Numbered from the stretch's first letter, positions 1 to 7,262 are shown. The stretch is 8,947 nucleotides of DNA from Clostridia bacterium (GCA_017437345.1 JAFSBJ010000091.1:1-8947), one strand, 5' to 3'. Program-made: numbers and translations. Notes: a model not told the origin generated them from the sequence alone.

Positions 1-851
1 GCTGTATTGTTAATGGTGCAGAATGTGAGCCATATTTAACATCTGACTACAGAGTAATGCTCAAATCAAGTGATGTTATTATTGAAGGTCTTCTTGAAAT
101 TATGAATATTCTTGGCGTTAAAAAGGCATACATCGGTATTGAAGATAATAAGCCTCAAGCAATTGAAGCAATGAAAAACGCTGCCAGAAATTATAAAGGA
201 ATTGAGGTATGCACTTTAAAAACCAAGTATCCTCAGGGAAGTGAAAAGCATCTTATAAAAGCCATAACCGGGAGAGAGGTTCCAAGCGGAAAGCTTCCGG
301 CAGATGTGGGCGTTGTTGTTAATAATATCGACACCTGTACAGCTATCTATAATGCAATTAATTTCAGACAGCCTGTTTTTCACAGGGTTGTTACTGTTGC
401 AGGCGGTGCAGTTGGGAAGCCGGTCAACTTCTGGGTAAGACTTGGAACAAGCTTTGAAGATATATTAAATGCCGCAGAATATGACAAGAATAAGGCAAAG
501 AAAATAATTATGGGCGGTCCTATGATGGGTATTGCTCAGTCAAGCGTTGGTGTGCCTTCTATCAAGGGAACATCAGCTATACTTGCCTTTAATGAAGAAG
601 AAGTTAGCCTGAGAGAAGAAACAAACTGTTTCAGATGCGGAAAGTGCGTTGAAAACTGCCCGATGGGTCTTGTTCCTGTGCAGCTTAACGCATATGCAAG
701 AATAAATGATACAGATACCTGCCTGAAATATGATATTATGGATTGTATTGAATGTGGTGTTTGTTCCTTCAACTGCCCTTGCGGCAATCATATAACTCAG
801 AGAATCAAGCTTACTAAAAAGAAAATTGCGGCAAGCCGCAGCAAGAAATGA
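1..851 (+). CDS. rnfC: Electron transport complex subunit RnfC, 5' end missing
   Basis: RnfC is the peripheral iron-sulfur subunit of the Rnf complex; it is thought to carry the NADH/FMN site and exchange electrons with NAD. The reading frame is already open at base 3, so the first ATG at 57 is internal: the residues before it read NGAECEPYLTSDYRVM, a conserved RnfC stretch. Further on are the YPQGSEKHLIKAITGREVPSG region, a GGPMMG motif near 510-530, and two [4Fe-4S] motifs, CFRCGKCVENCP (about 627-662) and CIECGVCSFNCP (about 744-779). The C-terminus is short and lysine-rich. Roughly the first third of the protein lies upstream of the window. The stop is TGA, the only TGA stop among the intact genes here; it overlaps the ribosome binding site of rnfD. 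It is the first visible gene of an rnfCDGEAB operon; the operon promoter is outside the window. Confidence 0.95.
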   Translation, partial: CIVNGAECEPYLTSDYRVMLKSSDVIIEGLLEIMNILGVKKAYIGIEDNKPQAIEAMKNAARNYKGIEVCTLKTKYPQGSEKHLIKAITGREVPSGKLPADVGVVVNNIDTCTAIYNAINFRQPVFHRVVTVAGGAVGKPVNFWVRLGTSFEDILNAAEYDKNKAKKIIMGGPMMGIAQSSVGVPSIKGTSAILAFNEEEVSLREETNCFRCGKCVENCPMGLVPVQLNAYARINDTDTCLKYDIMDCIECGVCSFNCPCGNHITQRIKLTKKKIAASRSKK

Positions 852-861
852 GGTGTTAGAG

Positions 862-1824
862 ATGGACGATAAATTATTAGTTTCTTATGCCCCTCACATA
901 AGAGGCAAGGAAAATGTTTCACATATTATGCGTGATGTTATTATTGCGCTTATGCCGGCTTTTATTGGTGCTATATACTTTTTTGGAATGAAGGCACTTA
1001 TTGCCACAGCAACATCAGCAGCATTTTGCGTGCTTTTTGAATATCTCTGGAATAAGATTACAGGAAAACCCAACTCCTGTGGTGATTTAAGTGCAATTGT
1101 AACAGGTATTCTGCTTGCATTCTGTATGCCTGCCAACATTCCCCTATATATGCTTATTATCGGTGATGCATTTGCAATAATCGTTGTTAAATGCTTTTAT
1201 GGCGGACTTGGACACAATTTCGTTAACCCCGCCCTTGCAGCAAGAGCATTTCTTCTTGCATGCTGGCCGATTGCGATGACATCTTATCCTACTCCATACG
1301 ACAGTTTTGGCTTATTCGGTTCTGCAAATGCTGTATCGGGAGCTACTCCCCTTGCGGTTATAAAAGGACTTGAAGGTGCCAGCGTGTCGTCTTTATGGAA
1401 TTTATTTTTTGGATATGTGAGCGGATGTATTGGTGAGGTTTCAGCATTTTTACTTATTATTGGTGCTGTGTATCTACTTATAAGAAGGGTAATAAACCTG
1501 ATTATTCCCCTTACATACCTTATTACGGTTGGTCTTTTTGGTGTTGCCTTTTCCGATTTTGGATTTTTATTCCATATCTTCAGCGGAGGAATTGTGCTTG
1601 CAGCATTCTTTATGGCAACAGACTATGCAACAAGCCCTGTTTCTCATATGGGGCAGTTTATCTATGCTATAGGAGCAGGAATCATAACAGGTGTTATCAG
1701 AATATTTGGCGGATACCCCGAAGGCGTTACATATGCAATTCTTATAATGAACATTGTGACTCCCCTGCTTGACAAATACATTAAACCTAAAAAATTTGGT
1801 AAGGCGGTGAAAGCAAATGGATAA
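862..1824 (+). CDS. rnfD: Electron transport complex subunit RnfD
   Basis: RnfD is the large multi-spanning membrane subunit of Rnf, homologous to NqrB, and carries a covalently bound FMN. The protein is 320 aa and mostly hydrophobic helices. The flavinylation motif SGAT is at residues 159-162, so Thr162 is the predicted FMN attachment site; the conserved stretch GGLGHNFVNPALAARAF precedes it at about 114-130. I place the start at ATG 862, which has GAGGTG at 850-855 six bases upstream and gives the usual N-terminus. The in-frame ATG at 826 lies inside rnfC and has no such site. The 3' end overlaps rnfG by 8 bases, which suggests translational coupling. FMN attachment needs an ApbE-type flavin transferase; none is encoded in this window. 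Confidence 0.95.
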   Translation: MDDKLLVSYAPHIRGKENVSHIMRDVIIALMPAFIGAIYFFGMKALIATATSAAFCVLFEYLWNKITGKPNSCGDLSAIVTGILLAFCMPANIPLYMLIIGDAFAIIVVKCFYGGLGHNFVNPALAARAFLLACWPIAMTSYPTPYDSFGLFGSANAVSGATPLAVIKGLEGASVSSLWNLFFGYVSGCIGEVSAFLLIIGAVYLLIRRVINLIIPLTYLITVGLFGVAFSDFGFLFHIFSGGIVLAAFFMATDYATSPVSHMGQFIYAIGAGIITGVIRIFGGYPEGVTYAILIMNIVTPLLDKYIKPKKFGKAVKANG

Positions 1825-2440
1825 AACAAATAACAAAGGCTTTATAATTAAGCTAAGTCTAATTCTTTTTGCAATCACCTTTATTGCAACACTTCTTCTG
1901 ACACTTTGCAATTATGTTACAAAGGACAGAATAGAAATGCTTGAAAAGCAAAATGCCGAAGAAGCAAAGCGGGCTGTTATTGCAGATGCAGAATTCAGAA
2001 TTCTTACTTTGGATAATGATATTTTAAATAAGCACAAGGATTGCGGAGAAATTGAAGCATTCAGAGCTGTCAGGAATGGAAAATTTGCAGGATACTGCAT
2101 TAATGTTCATCCATCAGGATATATCGGAACGATTAATATGATTGTTGGAATTAATCCTGATTTAAGCTTTTCAGGAATAAAAATTGTTTCTATGAGTGAA
2201 ACTCCGGGGCTTGGTGCAAAAGCCACAGACGAAGCTTTTTACGGTCAGTTTTCTGAGGGTAAAAAAGGAAAGCTCAGTGTTGTGAAAAATGTGAAGTCTC
2301 CTGCTGAAAATGAGATTAATGCAATAAGCGGAGCAACTATCACATCAAGGGCTATCACCGAAACAGGTGCAAACTGTGCGTTGGAAATCGCAAAAGAACT
2401 AATAAAGAAGGAGGGTGAAATCCTTGAAGGAAAACAGTAA
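1817..2440 (+). CDS. rnfG: Electron transport complex subunit RnfG
   Basis: RnfG is the homologue of NqrC: one N-terminal membrane anchor followed by an extracytoplasmic FMN-binding domain, with FMN bound covalently to a threonine. The 207-aa protein has a hydrophobic segment at about residues 10-32, the conserved SETPGLGAKA at about 127-136, and the flavinylation motif ISGATITSRAIT around 170-181, with Thr174 the predicted FMN attachment residue. The start ATG lies inside the end of rnfD (8-base overlap) with AAGGCGGTG just upstream. The 3' end overlaps rnfE. Length and motifs are normal for the family. It passes electrons within the membrane part of the Rnf complex. Confidence 0.94.
   Translation: MDKTNNKGFIIKLSLILFAITFIATLLLTLCNYVTKDRIEMLEKQNAEEAKRAVIADAEFRILTLDNDILNKHKDCGEIEAFRAVRNGKFAGYCINVHPSGYIGTINMIVGINPDLSFSGIKIVSMSETPGLGAKATDEAFYGQFSEGKKGKLSVVKNVKSPAENEINAISGATITSRAITETGANCALEIAKELIKKEGEILEGKQ
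2408..2414 (+). promoter_or_regulatory. Ribosome binding site that decides the rnfE start
   Basis: AAGGAGG directly abuts a GTG codon (2415-2417) with no spacer, too close for initiation at that GTG. The next in-frame start-type codon, TTG at 2424-2426, is 9 bases from the motif, the normal distance. TTG is therefore the likely rnfE start. Confidence 0.7.
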
Positions 2441-3035
2441 TTTAAGTGTTTTGAAAAATGGAATCATAACAGAAAATCCTACATTTATACAGCTTCTTGG
2501 AATGTGCCCTACTTTAGCTGTTACAACATCTCTTATTAATGCAATTGGTATGGGGCTATCGGCTACCTTTGTTTTGATTTTTTCAAACCTTGTTATATCT
2601 CTTATAAGAAAGTTTATACCGAGCAAAATCCGAATTGCTTCTTATATTGTTGTTATTGCTGCATTTGTAAGCATAATAGAAATGCTTTTAAAAGCCTACT
2701 TGCCTGCAATTTCAGATGCACTTGGATTATTTATACCTCTTATAACAGTTAACTGCATTATTCTTGCAAGAGCAGAAAGCTTTGCCTCAAAAAACAAGCC
2801 TGTTCCTTCTATGTTTGACGGATTGGGAATGGGTCTTGGTTTTACTCTTGGCTTAAGCATTTTAGGAAGCGTGAGAGAGATACTTGGTGCAGGAACAATT
2901 CTTGGAATATCGTTATTCGGTCAGTCATTCCAGCCGGCACTTATATTTATACTCCCTCCCGGAGCATTTTTGGCGCTCGGAATTATACTTGCAATATACA
3001 ATATGATTAAAGACAAGAAAGGAGCTGCAAAATAA
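2424..3035 (+). CDS. rnfE: Electron transport complex subunit RnfE
   Basis: RnfE is a small six-helix membrane subunit, homologue of NqrD. It pairs with RnfA in inverted topology and contributes cysteines to an iron-sulfur cluster held in the membrane. The protein is about 203 aa. The family motif LLGMCPTLAV places Cys28 in the first helix, and VNCIILARAES places Cys111 in a later one (numbered from the TTG start). The N-terminus LKNGIITENPTFIQ is typical of RnfE. TTG at 2424 is preferred over GTG at 2415 because of ribosome binding site spacing; GTG would add three residues. The gene overlaps rnfG by 17 bases, and its stop shares a base with the rnfA start (TAATG). RnfE and RnfA are paralogues; assignment as E rather than A rests on the GMCPTLAV motif and gene order. 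Confidence 0.92.
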   Translation: MKENSNLSVLKNGIITENPTFIQLLGMCPTLAVTTSLINAIGMGLSATFVLIFSNLVISLIRKFIPSKIRIASYIVVIAAFVSIIEMLLKAYLPAISDALGLFIPLITVNCIILARAESFASKNKPVPSMFDGLGMGLGFTLGLSILGSVREILGAGTILGISLFGQSFQPALIFILPPGAFLALGIILAIYNMIKDKKGAAK

Positions 3036-3622
3036 TGAGTTATTTAAAAGAGTTTATGTCGCTTGCAGTTCTTGGTCTTTTTATTGAGAACTTTGTTTTG
3101 GTTAAATTCTATGGAATATGCCCATTCCTTGGAGTTTCCAAGAAAACCGGCACCGCTCTTGGAATGGGAATGGCTGTTACCTTTGTTATGGTGCTTGCTT
3201 CTCTTTTGACCTGGCTTGTTGAAAGATTTATTCTTGTTCCGCTTAATGTGGAATATCTGCAGACTATTTCATTTATTCTTCTTATTGCGGCGCTTGTTCA
3301 GTTTGTTGAAATGTTTGTGGCAAAAACTGTGCCATCGCTTTATAATTCTCTTGGAATATATCTTCCTCTTATAACAACCAACTGCGCAGTTCTGGGAGTT
3401 ACTCTACTGAATGTTCAGAGAGATTATTCCCTATTTCAGACACTTAGTTTTTCATTCTGGTCGGCTCTTGGTTTTACTCTTGCAATATTCCTTTTTGCCG
3501 GAGTGAGAGAAAGACTGGAAACATCTGACATACCAAAATATCTTAAAGGATTTCCTATCGCTCTTATAACAGCAGGTATTCTTGCTATGGCGTTTCTGGG
3601 ATTCCAGGGATTATCATTTTAA
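3035..3622 (+). CDS. rnfA: Electron transport complex subunit RnfA
   Basis: RnfA, homologue of NqrE, is the partner of RnfE in the membrane core of Rnf. The 195-aa protein is hydrophobic throughout. FYGICPFLGVSKKTG supplies Cys29 and LITTNCAVLGVTLLN supplies Cys117; in the family these two cysteines and their equivalents in RnfE hold an iron-sulfur cluster midway across the membrane, on the electron path tied to ion pumping. The start ATG overlaps the rnfE stop by one base (TAATG) and has AAAGGAG at 3018-3024, 10 bases upstream. The length is as expected. Rnf complexes may pump Na+ or H+; I cannot tell which from this sequence. Confidence 0.94.
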   Translation: MSYLKEFMSLAVLGLFIENFVLVKFYGICPFLGVSKKTGTALGMGMAVTFVMVLASLLTWLVERFILVPLNVEYLQTISFILLIAALVQFVEMFVAKTVPSLYNSLGIYLPLITTNCAVLGVTLLNVQRDYSLFQTLSFSFWSALGFTLAIFLFAGVRERLETSDIPKYLKGFPIALITAGILAMAFLGFQGLSF

Positions 3623-3637
3623 AGGAGGGAAAGGCAC

Positions 3638-4435
3638 ATGCTAAGTGAAATTTTATATCCGGCACTGTCGATTGGTGCTATAGGGCTGTTTTTTGGCGCA
3701 GTTCTTGCCTTTGCCTCAATAGTTTTTAAGGTTGATAAAGATGAAAGAATTGACCTTATAAACGAAGAACTTCCCGGTGCCAACTGCGGCGGTTGCGGAT
3801 ATGCAGGTTGCTCTGCTCTTGCTCAGGCTATTGTTGAAAATGGTGAGAACCCAGGCAAATGTAATCTTATGACACAGGAAAAAGCACAGATTATAGCTTC
3901 AATAATGGGCACAGAAGCTGCAGCAGTTGTTAATAAAACCGCAGTTGTTGTATGCGGTGGAAAATGCGACATATGCGAAAACAAATGTGAAACATATGGA
4001 ATTGACGACTGCTACACAGCAGCACAGTTTGGAACAGGACCTAAAAACTGCGAATACGGATGCATGGGACTTGGAAGCTGCGTTAAGGTATGCCCCGAAA
4101 ATGCTATATCTATTATTGACGGAATTGCTTTTATTGACAAGGAAAAATGCATAGGTTGCGGAAAATGCGAAAGCGAATGTCCGAAATCAGTTATAAAACT
4201 TGTTCCTGATAAAAGGCTTGCTATTGTGAAATGTATGTCAAAAGATAAAGGCGCTATAGTTAAAGACTACTGCAGCGCAGGATGCATCGGATGCAGAATT
4301 TGTGAGAAAAAATGCCCCAAAGAAGCCATTACTATTGAAAACAATCTTGCTATTATTGATAACGAAAAATGCGTTGGATGCGGTATATGCGCAAAGGAAT
4401 GCCCCAAGGGTGCTATAGAAATGATTAATATATAA
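3638..4435 (+). CDS. rnfB: Electron transport complex subunit RnfB (polyferredoxin)
   Basis: RnfB is the subunit that accepts electrons from reduced ferredoxin. The 265-aa protein begins with one membrane helix (about residues 5-30). The Fe-S domain follows, with PGANCGGCGYAGC and Cys75 (ligands C50, C53, C58, C75). A cysteine-rich linker (C106-C125) comes next, then two ferredoxin-like pairs: C138/C142/C148/C152 with CIGCGKCESECP at 171-182, and CSAGCIGCRICEKKCP at 212-227 with CVGCGICAKECP at 245-256. That is room for at least five [4Fe-4S] clusters. The start has AAAGGAGG at 3621-3628, 9 bases upstream. It is the last gene of the operon and is followed at once by a strong terminator. The linker motif CGGKCDICENKC seems richer in cysteine than I would expect for the family. 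Confidence 0.95.
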   Translation: MLSEILYPALSIGAIGLFFGAVLAFASIVFKVDKDERIDLINEELPGANCGGCGYAGCSALAQAIVENGENPGKCNLMTQEKAQIIASIMGTEAAAVVNKTAVVVCGGKCDICENKCETYGIDDCYTAAQFGTGPKNCEYGCMGLGSCVKVCPENAISIIDGIAFIDKEKCIGCGKCESECPKSVIKLVPDKRLAIVKCMSKDKGAIVKDYCSAGCIGCRICEKKCPKEAITIENNLAIIDNEKCVGCGICAKECPKGAIEMINI

Positions 4436-4438
4436 AAC

Positions 4439-4473
4439 AAAAAATCTCCTGTTCTTTTTACAGGAGATTTTTT
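4439..4473. terminator. Terminator of the rnf operon, probably bidirectional
   Basis: A perfect 14-bp inverted repeat (4439-4452 with 4460-4473) has a 7-base loop and the core ATCTCCTGT. One arm begins with an A run and the other ends in TTTTTT, so it can terminate both rnfB on the + strand and the small minus-strand ORF that stops at 4479. Confidence 0.93.
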
Positions 4474-4478
4474 AAAAA

Positions 4479-4629
4479 TTATATTTCGTTCTCTTTTTCT
4501 ATAAGCTCATCGAGACCTCGTTCTACATCAGCTAAAAAGCTTTTCCACTGTGATGAATCGAGAACTTTACCATTTACTATGTCATTATAGACTGAATGGT
4601 TTGATACTTGATTTTGAGCTTTTTTCCAT
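4479..4629 (-). pseudogene. Small unrecognised ORF, apparently frameshifted near its start
   Basis: On the minus strand an ATG at 4629 follows the ribosome-binding-like sequence AAAGGCGG, but its frame closes after 14 codons. The +1 frame stays open to a TAA at 4479-4481 and ends in LADVERGLDELIEKENEI, an acidic helix-like tail. The two frames join in a run of six A just after the start (minus strand; 4620-4625 on +). Removing one A gives a continuous 49-aa protein beginning MEKAQNQVSN. The stop lies five bases before the bidirectional terminator, and a possible promoter lies upstream, so this looks like a transcription unit of its own. I do not recognise the protein. It may be a decayed gene, a base-calling error in the A run, or an ORF expressed by slippage; it could also be chance. 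Confidence 0.35.
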
Positions 4630-4653
4630 TAACCGCCTTTCCTGATTCACTGC

Positions 4654-4683
4654 ATAATAATACAGATTAATAAACAAAAGCAA
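4654..4683 (-). promoter_or_regulatory. Possible promoter of the small ORF
   Basis: On the minus strand, TTGCTT (4678-4683) and TATTAT (4654-4659) are 18 bases apart, about 25 bases before the small ORF start. The -35-like box lies in the 3' arm of the putP terminator hairpin. This is a weak match in AT-rich sequence. Confidence 0.3.
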
Positions 4684-4710
4684 TCTACCCTGTCTGAGCA
4701 AATTGCTTTT
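4676..4710 (-). terminator. Putative terminator of putP
   Basis: Arms AAAAGCAAT (4676-4684) and ATTGCTTTT (4702-4710) form a 9-bp stem with a 17-base loop, 17 bases beyond the putP stop. On the minus strand the stem ends in TTTTGTTTATT. The large loop makes it weaker than the other terminators here. Confidence 0.6.
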
Positions 4711-4727
4711 ATTTATATTATTAAAAA

Positions 4728-6263
4728 TTAATCATCTATGCTATTATCTGTTGCTCTTGCGTAGATTTCATTCACCTCATCTGAAGGTGCTTTATCCAAG
4801 AGAGTCACAACAACAGCTGATATAGCTCCTATAAAGAATCCGGGAATGATTTCATAGATACCTGTTAATGAGGTGAGAGAAAGACCACCGGAAACAGGCA
4901 ACCACAGCCAGAGCATATCAACACAAGCTCCAACAAGGATTCCGGCTACAGCACCTTTATATGTAAATCTCTTCCAGAAAAGTGAAAGAAGAACTGCAGG
5001 ACCAAAAGCGGCACCAAAAATGCCCCACGCATTTGATACAAGATCCATAATTGCCTGAGCTGCTTTTCCCTTGCTGCTTGCGATAAAATAAGCAACAACT
5101 GAAATAACAAGAACTATAATACGACTAACCCAGAGCATTTCCTTATTTGAGGCATTTTTTCTGATAAGGGGCTTATAAAGGTCACTTGAAAATGATGATG
5201 CGGCAACGAGAAGCTGAGAATCGGCTGTTGACATTGATGCTGCAATTATAGCTGCCAAGAGAAGGCCGGCGATAAATGCGGGGAATACATCTCTTGCAAG
5301 CTCAACAAAAATAAGAGACTGTTTTCCTTCAGAAAGAAGAACCTTTGAGAGGTCTGTTCCATTTGAATACACAAACATTCTTCCGAAATATGCGATGATG
5401 ATTGTTGCTGCAAGGGAAAGAACAACCCATATAATTGCAACTGTTGCTGATTTTTTAACCATTGATGGCTTTTCGATAGCCATAAATCTAACGATAATAT
5501 GAGGCATTCCAAAATAGCCAAGACCCCAACCGAGACCAGAAAGAACATCCTGCCAGCTTGCATTAAAGAAATTAGCAACAAATTTAAATTCTTCACCATT
5601 AGGACCTGAATACACCGTCTGGAGAGCTGATGCGTCGAGTTCTTTTGTGAAACCAACTACAACAGGAACAATCAAAAGTGCTGCTATCATAAGAAGCCCC
5701 TGGAAGAAATCTGTCCAGCAAACTGCATTGAATCCACCGAGGAAGGTATAGACAACAACAATAGCGGCAAAGATAAGCATCGCTGTTGATTTTGAAAGCT
5801 CAGGAACAAGAGTTGTGAAAACATCGGAACCTGCAACAAAAGCTGATGCAACATAGATTGTGAAGCATACTAAAAATACAACTGCACAAATAATACTTAC
5901 AGCATGGCTTTTTGATGCAAAACGATTGGAAAGATACTGAGGAAGAGTTATTGCATCGCCGGATGCTTTTGAAAACTTACGAAGCCTTTTAGCAACGAGA
6001 ATCCAATTGGCAGCTGTTCCGATTGCAAGACCGATACCTATCCATGCCTGACCAAAGCCGAATGCAAGGATGCTACCGGGAAGCCCCATAAGAAGCCACG
6101 CACTCATATCAGATGCCTGAGCACTCATTGCTGTAACCCAAGGACCCATTGCACGACCGCCTAAAAAATAATCTTTTTCACTAACATTCTTTGATTTAAA
6201 GAAAAAGAAAATACCAATGGCAAGCATTGCCACAAAGTATAAAACAAATGCAAAAATATCCAT
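4728..6263 (-). CDS. putP: Sodium/proline symporter PutP
   Basis: PutP is an inner-membrane symporter of the sodium:solute symporter family that imports proline with Na+. The 511-aa protein matches the usual length of about 500 with some 12-13 helices. Key stretches: DYFLGGRAMGPWVTAMSAQ, then ASDMSAWLLMGLPG, where Asp52 corresponds to the Na+-site Asp55 of E. coli PutP; GGFNAVCWTDFFQ; SMSTADSQLLVAASS, equivalent to the Ser-Thr Na+ site of the E. coli protein; and a C-terminal YEIIPGFFIGAI. The start at 6263 has AAGGAG at 6273-6278, 9 bases upstream, and lies downstream of the promoter at 6301-6329. An upstream in-frame ATG at 6329 lies within the -35 box and cannot be the start. It is convergent with the rnf operon; an Rnf pump could supply Na+ motive force. 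A TetR gene lies directly upstream. A related substrate such as another amino acid cannot be excluded. Confidence 0.93.
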   Translation of the reverse strand: MDIFAFVLYFVAMLAIGIFFFFKSKNVSEKDYFLGGRAMGPWVTAMSAQASDMSAWLLMGLPGSILAFGFGQAWIGIGLAIGTAANWILVAKRLRKFSKASGDAITLPQYLSNRFASKSHAVSIICAVVFLVCFTIYVASAFVAGSDVFTTLVPELSKSTAMLIFAAIVVVYTFLGGFNAVCWTDFFQGLLMIAALLIVPVVVGFTKELDASALQTVYSGPNGEEFKFVANFFNASWQDVLSGLGWGLGYFGMPHIIVRFMAIEKPSMVKKSATVAIIWVVLSLAATIIIAYFGRMFVYSNGTDLSKVLLSEGKQSLIFVELARDVFPAFIAGLLLAAIIAASMSTADSQLLVAASSFSSDLYKPLIRKNASNKEMLWVSRIIVLVISVVAYFIASSKGKAAQAIMDLVSNAWGIFGAAFGPAVLLSLFWKRFTYKGAVAGILVGACVDMLWLWLPVSGGLSLTSLTGIYEIIPGFFIGAISAVVVTLLDKAPSDEVNEIYARATDNSIDD

Positions 6264-6300
6264 TTCATTATTCTCCTTTGTTATTTTTTCGCACCATATG

Positions 6301-6329
6301 ATTATAGCACATAAAAACGCAAAAATCAA
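6301..6329 (-). promoter_or_regulatory. putP promoter
   Basis: On the minus strand, TTGATT (6324-6329), a 17-base spacer and TATAAT (6301-6306) form a near-consensus sigma-A promoter about 30-40 bases before the putP ATG. The -35 box lies inside the left arm of the 25-bp inverted repeat at 6323-6378, so a protein bound there would block RNA polymerase. Confidence 0.8.
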
Positions 6330-6378
6330 TAGAGAACAAAGTATAGACTATGTTCTATACTTTGTTCTCTATTGATTT
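6323..6378. repeat. 25-bp perfect inverted repeat: candidate operator and/or tetR terminator
   Basis: Positions 6323-6347 are the exact reverse complement of 6354-6378, with a 6-base loop (CTATGT). On the minus strand the blocks TAGAGAACAAAG and TAGAACATAG make a partial direct repeat inside the palindrome. The downstream arm contains the -35 box of putP, and tetR ends 39 bases upstream. TetR-family proteins bind palindromes as dimers, so the neighbouring regulator is the natural candidate ligand (inference). On the minus strand the stem is followed by TTTTTGCGTTTTTAT, so as RNA it could also terminate tetR transcription, though the stem is AT-rich. Confidence 0.8.
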
Positions 6379-6416
6379 AATTATTTTTGATAAATGCTGA
6401 ATTAAATTACCATACT

Positions 6417-7004
6417 TTATTTAAGACGAATTTCCGACAAAAACATAGGCATTGCCTTTTTGGCATAACTGCAGAGAGAATATTCCCCATTACACAGACA
6501 CCAGTCATAAATAAGGCTGCGCTCACATATGGCATAGAGCTTTACAATCTCTTTTGCTGTCATATCATTTTTGAGTTCGCTATTATTCTGACCTTCGGTA
6601 ACAATCTGACGAAGAAGCTTATAGTACAGTCTTTTATTATCTAAAAGATGCTTCTCACCTTTTGTTATAAGCTGGGTGGAATAAAGTCTTGTTAAAAGGT
6701 CTATATCTATGCGCTGTTCTATCATTGAAAAGAGTTCACCGTTTAGATACATAAGCTTTTCAAAGGATGTCATTCCCTGGGGAAAGCTATTTTGAAGTCT
6801 GGCATATTCTTCATCGAAAATATAAGACAGCGAACCTAAAAGCGCATCTTTTCCTTCAAAATAATGATAGAAGGAGCCTTTTGAGGTTCCGGATTTTTCA
6901 ATTATTTCTTCAACAGTTGTGTCTTCGTAGCCTTGCTCATAGAATAAATCCCAAGCTGCATTAATTATTTTTCCTTTGGTGTTTCTGTCATTTTTCTTTG
7001 ACAT
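6417..7004 (-). CDS. TetR/AcrR-family transcriptional regulator
   Basis: This is a 195-aa DNA-binding repressor-type protein. The N-terminal TetR domain is clear: IINAAWDLFYEQGYEDTTV (about residues 13-31), then the helix-turn-helix VEEIIEKSGTSKGSFYHYF (about 31-49) and GKDALL. The C-terminal ligand and dimer domain has no feature that names the ligand. The ATG at 7004 has AGGAAG about 7 bases upstream and follows its own promoter. The gene is co-directional with putP, which begins about 150 bases downstream. The long inverted repeat between them overlaps the putP promoter, so control of putP is the most economical guess. No copy of that repeat is seen in the tetR promoter, so autoregulation is not evident. 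Confidence 0.92.
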   Translation of the reverse strand: MSKKNDRNTKGKIINAAWDLFYEQGYEDTTVEEIIEKSGTSKGSFYHYFEGKDALLGSLSYIFDEEYARLQNSFPQGMTSFEKLMYLNGELFSMIEQRIDIDLLTRLYSTQLITKGEKHLLDNKRLYYKLLRQIVTEGQNNSELKNDMTAKEIVKLYAICERSLIYDWCLCNGEYSLCSYAKKAMPMFLSEIRLK

Positions 7005-7038
7005 AGTATTTCTTCCTTTTAATATATATTTCTACTAC

Positions 7039-7068
7039 AATTTATCATACACTGCGTAATTATGTCAA
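7039..7068 (-). promoter_or_regulatory. tetR promoter
   Basis: On the minus strand, TTGACA (7063-7068) and TAAATT (7039-7044) are separated by 18 bases, placing transcription start about 25-30 bases before the tetR ATG. The -35 box is consensus and the -10 box is one base off consensus. Confidence 0.65.
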
Positions 7069-7076
7069 TAACAAAG

Positions 7077-7107
7077 AAAAGCACTGCTTAAAATAAGCAG
7101 TGCTTTT
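7077..7107 (-). terminator. Terminator of tRNA-Arg
   Basis: A perfect 14-bp inverted repeat (7077-7090 with 7094-7107), core AAGCAGTGC, has a 3-base AAA loop and a TTTT end on both strands. It begins two bases after the tRNA 3' end in transcription order and separates the tRNA from the tetR promoter. Confidence 0.88.
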
Positions 7108-7109
7108 CA

Positions 7110-7183
<74 letters not shown>

Positions 7184-7201
7184 ATATCAACAACATTTGA
7201 T

Positions 7202-7230
7202 ATTATAGCACAACCAGAAAATAAAATCAA
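7202..7230 (-). promoter_or_regulatory. tRNA-Arg promoter
   Basis: On the minus strand, TTGATT (7225-7230), a 17-base spacer and TATAAT (7202-7207) end about 18 bases before the tRNA 5' end. Confidence 0.78.
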
Positions 7231-7262
7231 GTGTTATTTTTAAATTTTATTAAAAAATTTGC

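Noticed and set aside
826..861. A longer rnfD starting at 826
   Set aside because: There is no ribosome binding site, and it would add residues within the rnfC end that RnfD proteins lack.
4617..4629. Programmed -1 frameshifting at the A-run of the small ORF
   Set aside because: The A-run resembles a slippery heptamer, but restoring the long frame needs a +1 or -2 shift, not -1.
6264..6329. A longer putP reading frame starting at 6329
   Set aside because: That ATG lies in the promoter -35 box, upstream of the predicted transcription start. The ATG at 6263 has a well-spaced ribosome binding site and gives the family N-terminus.
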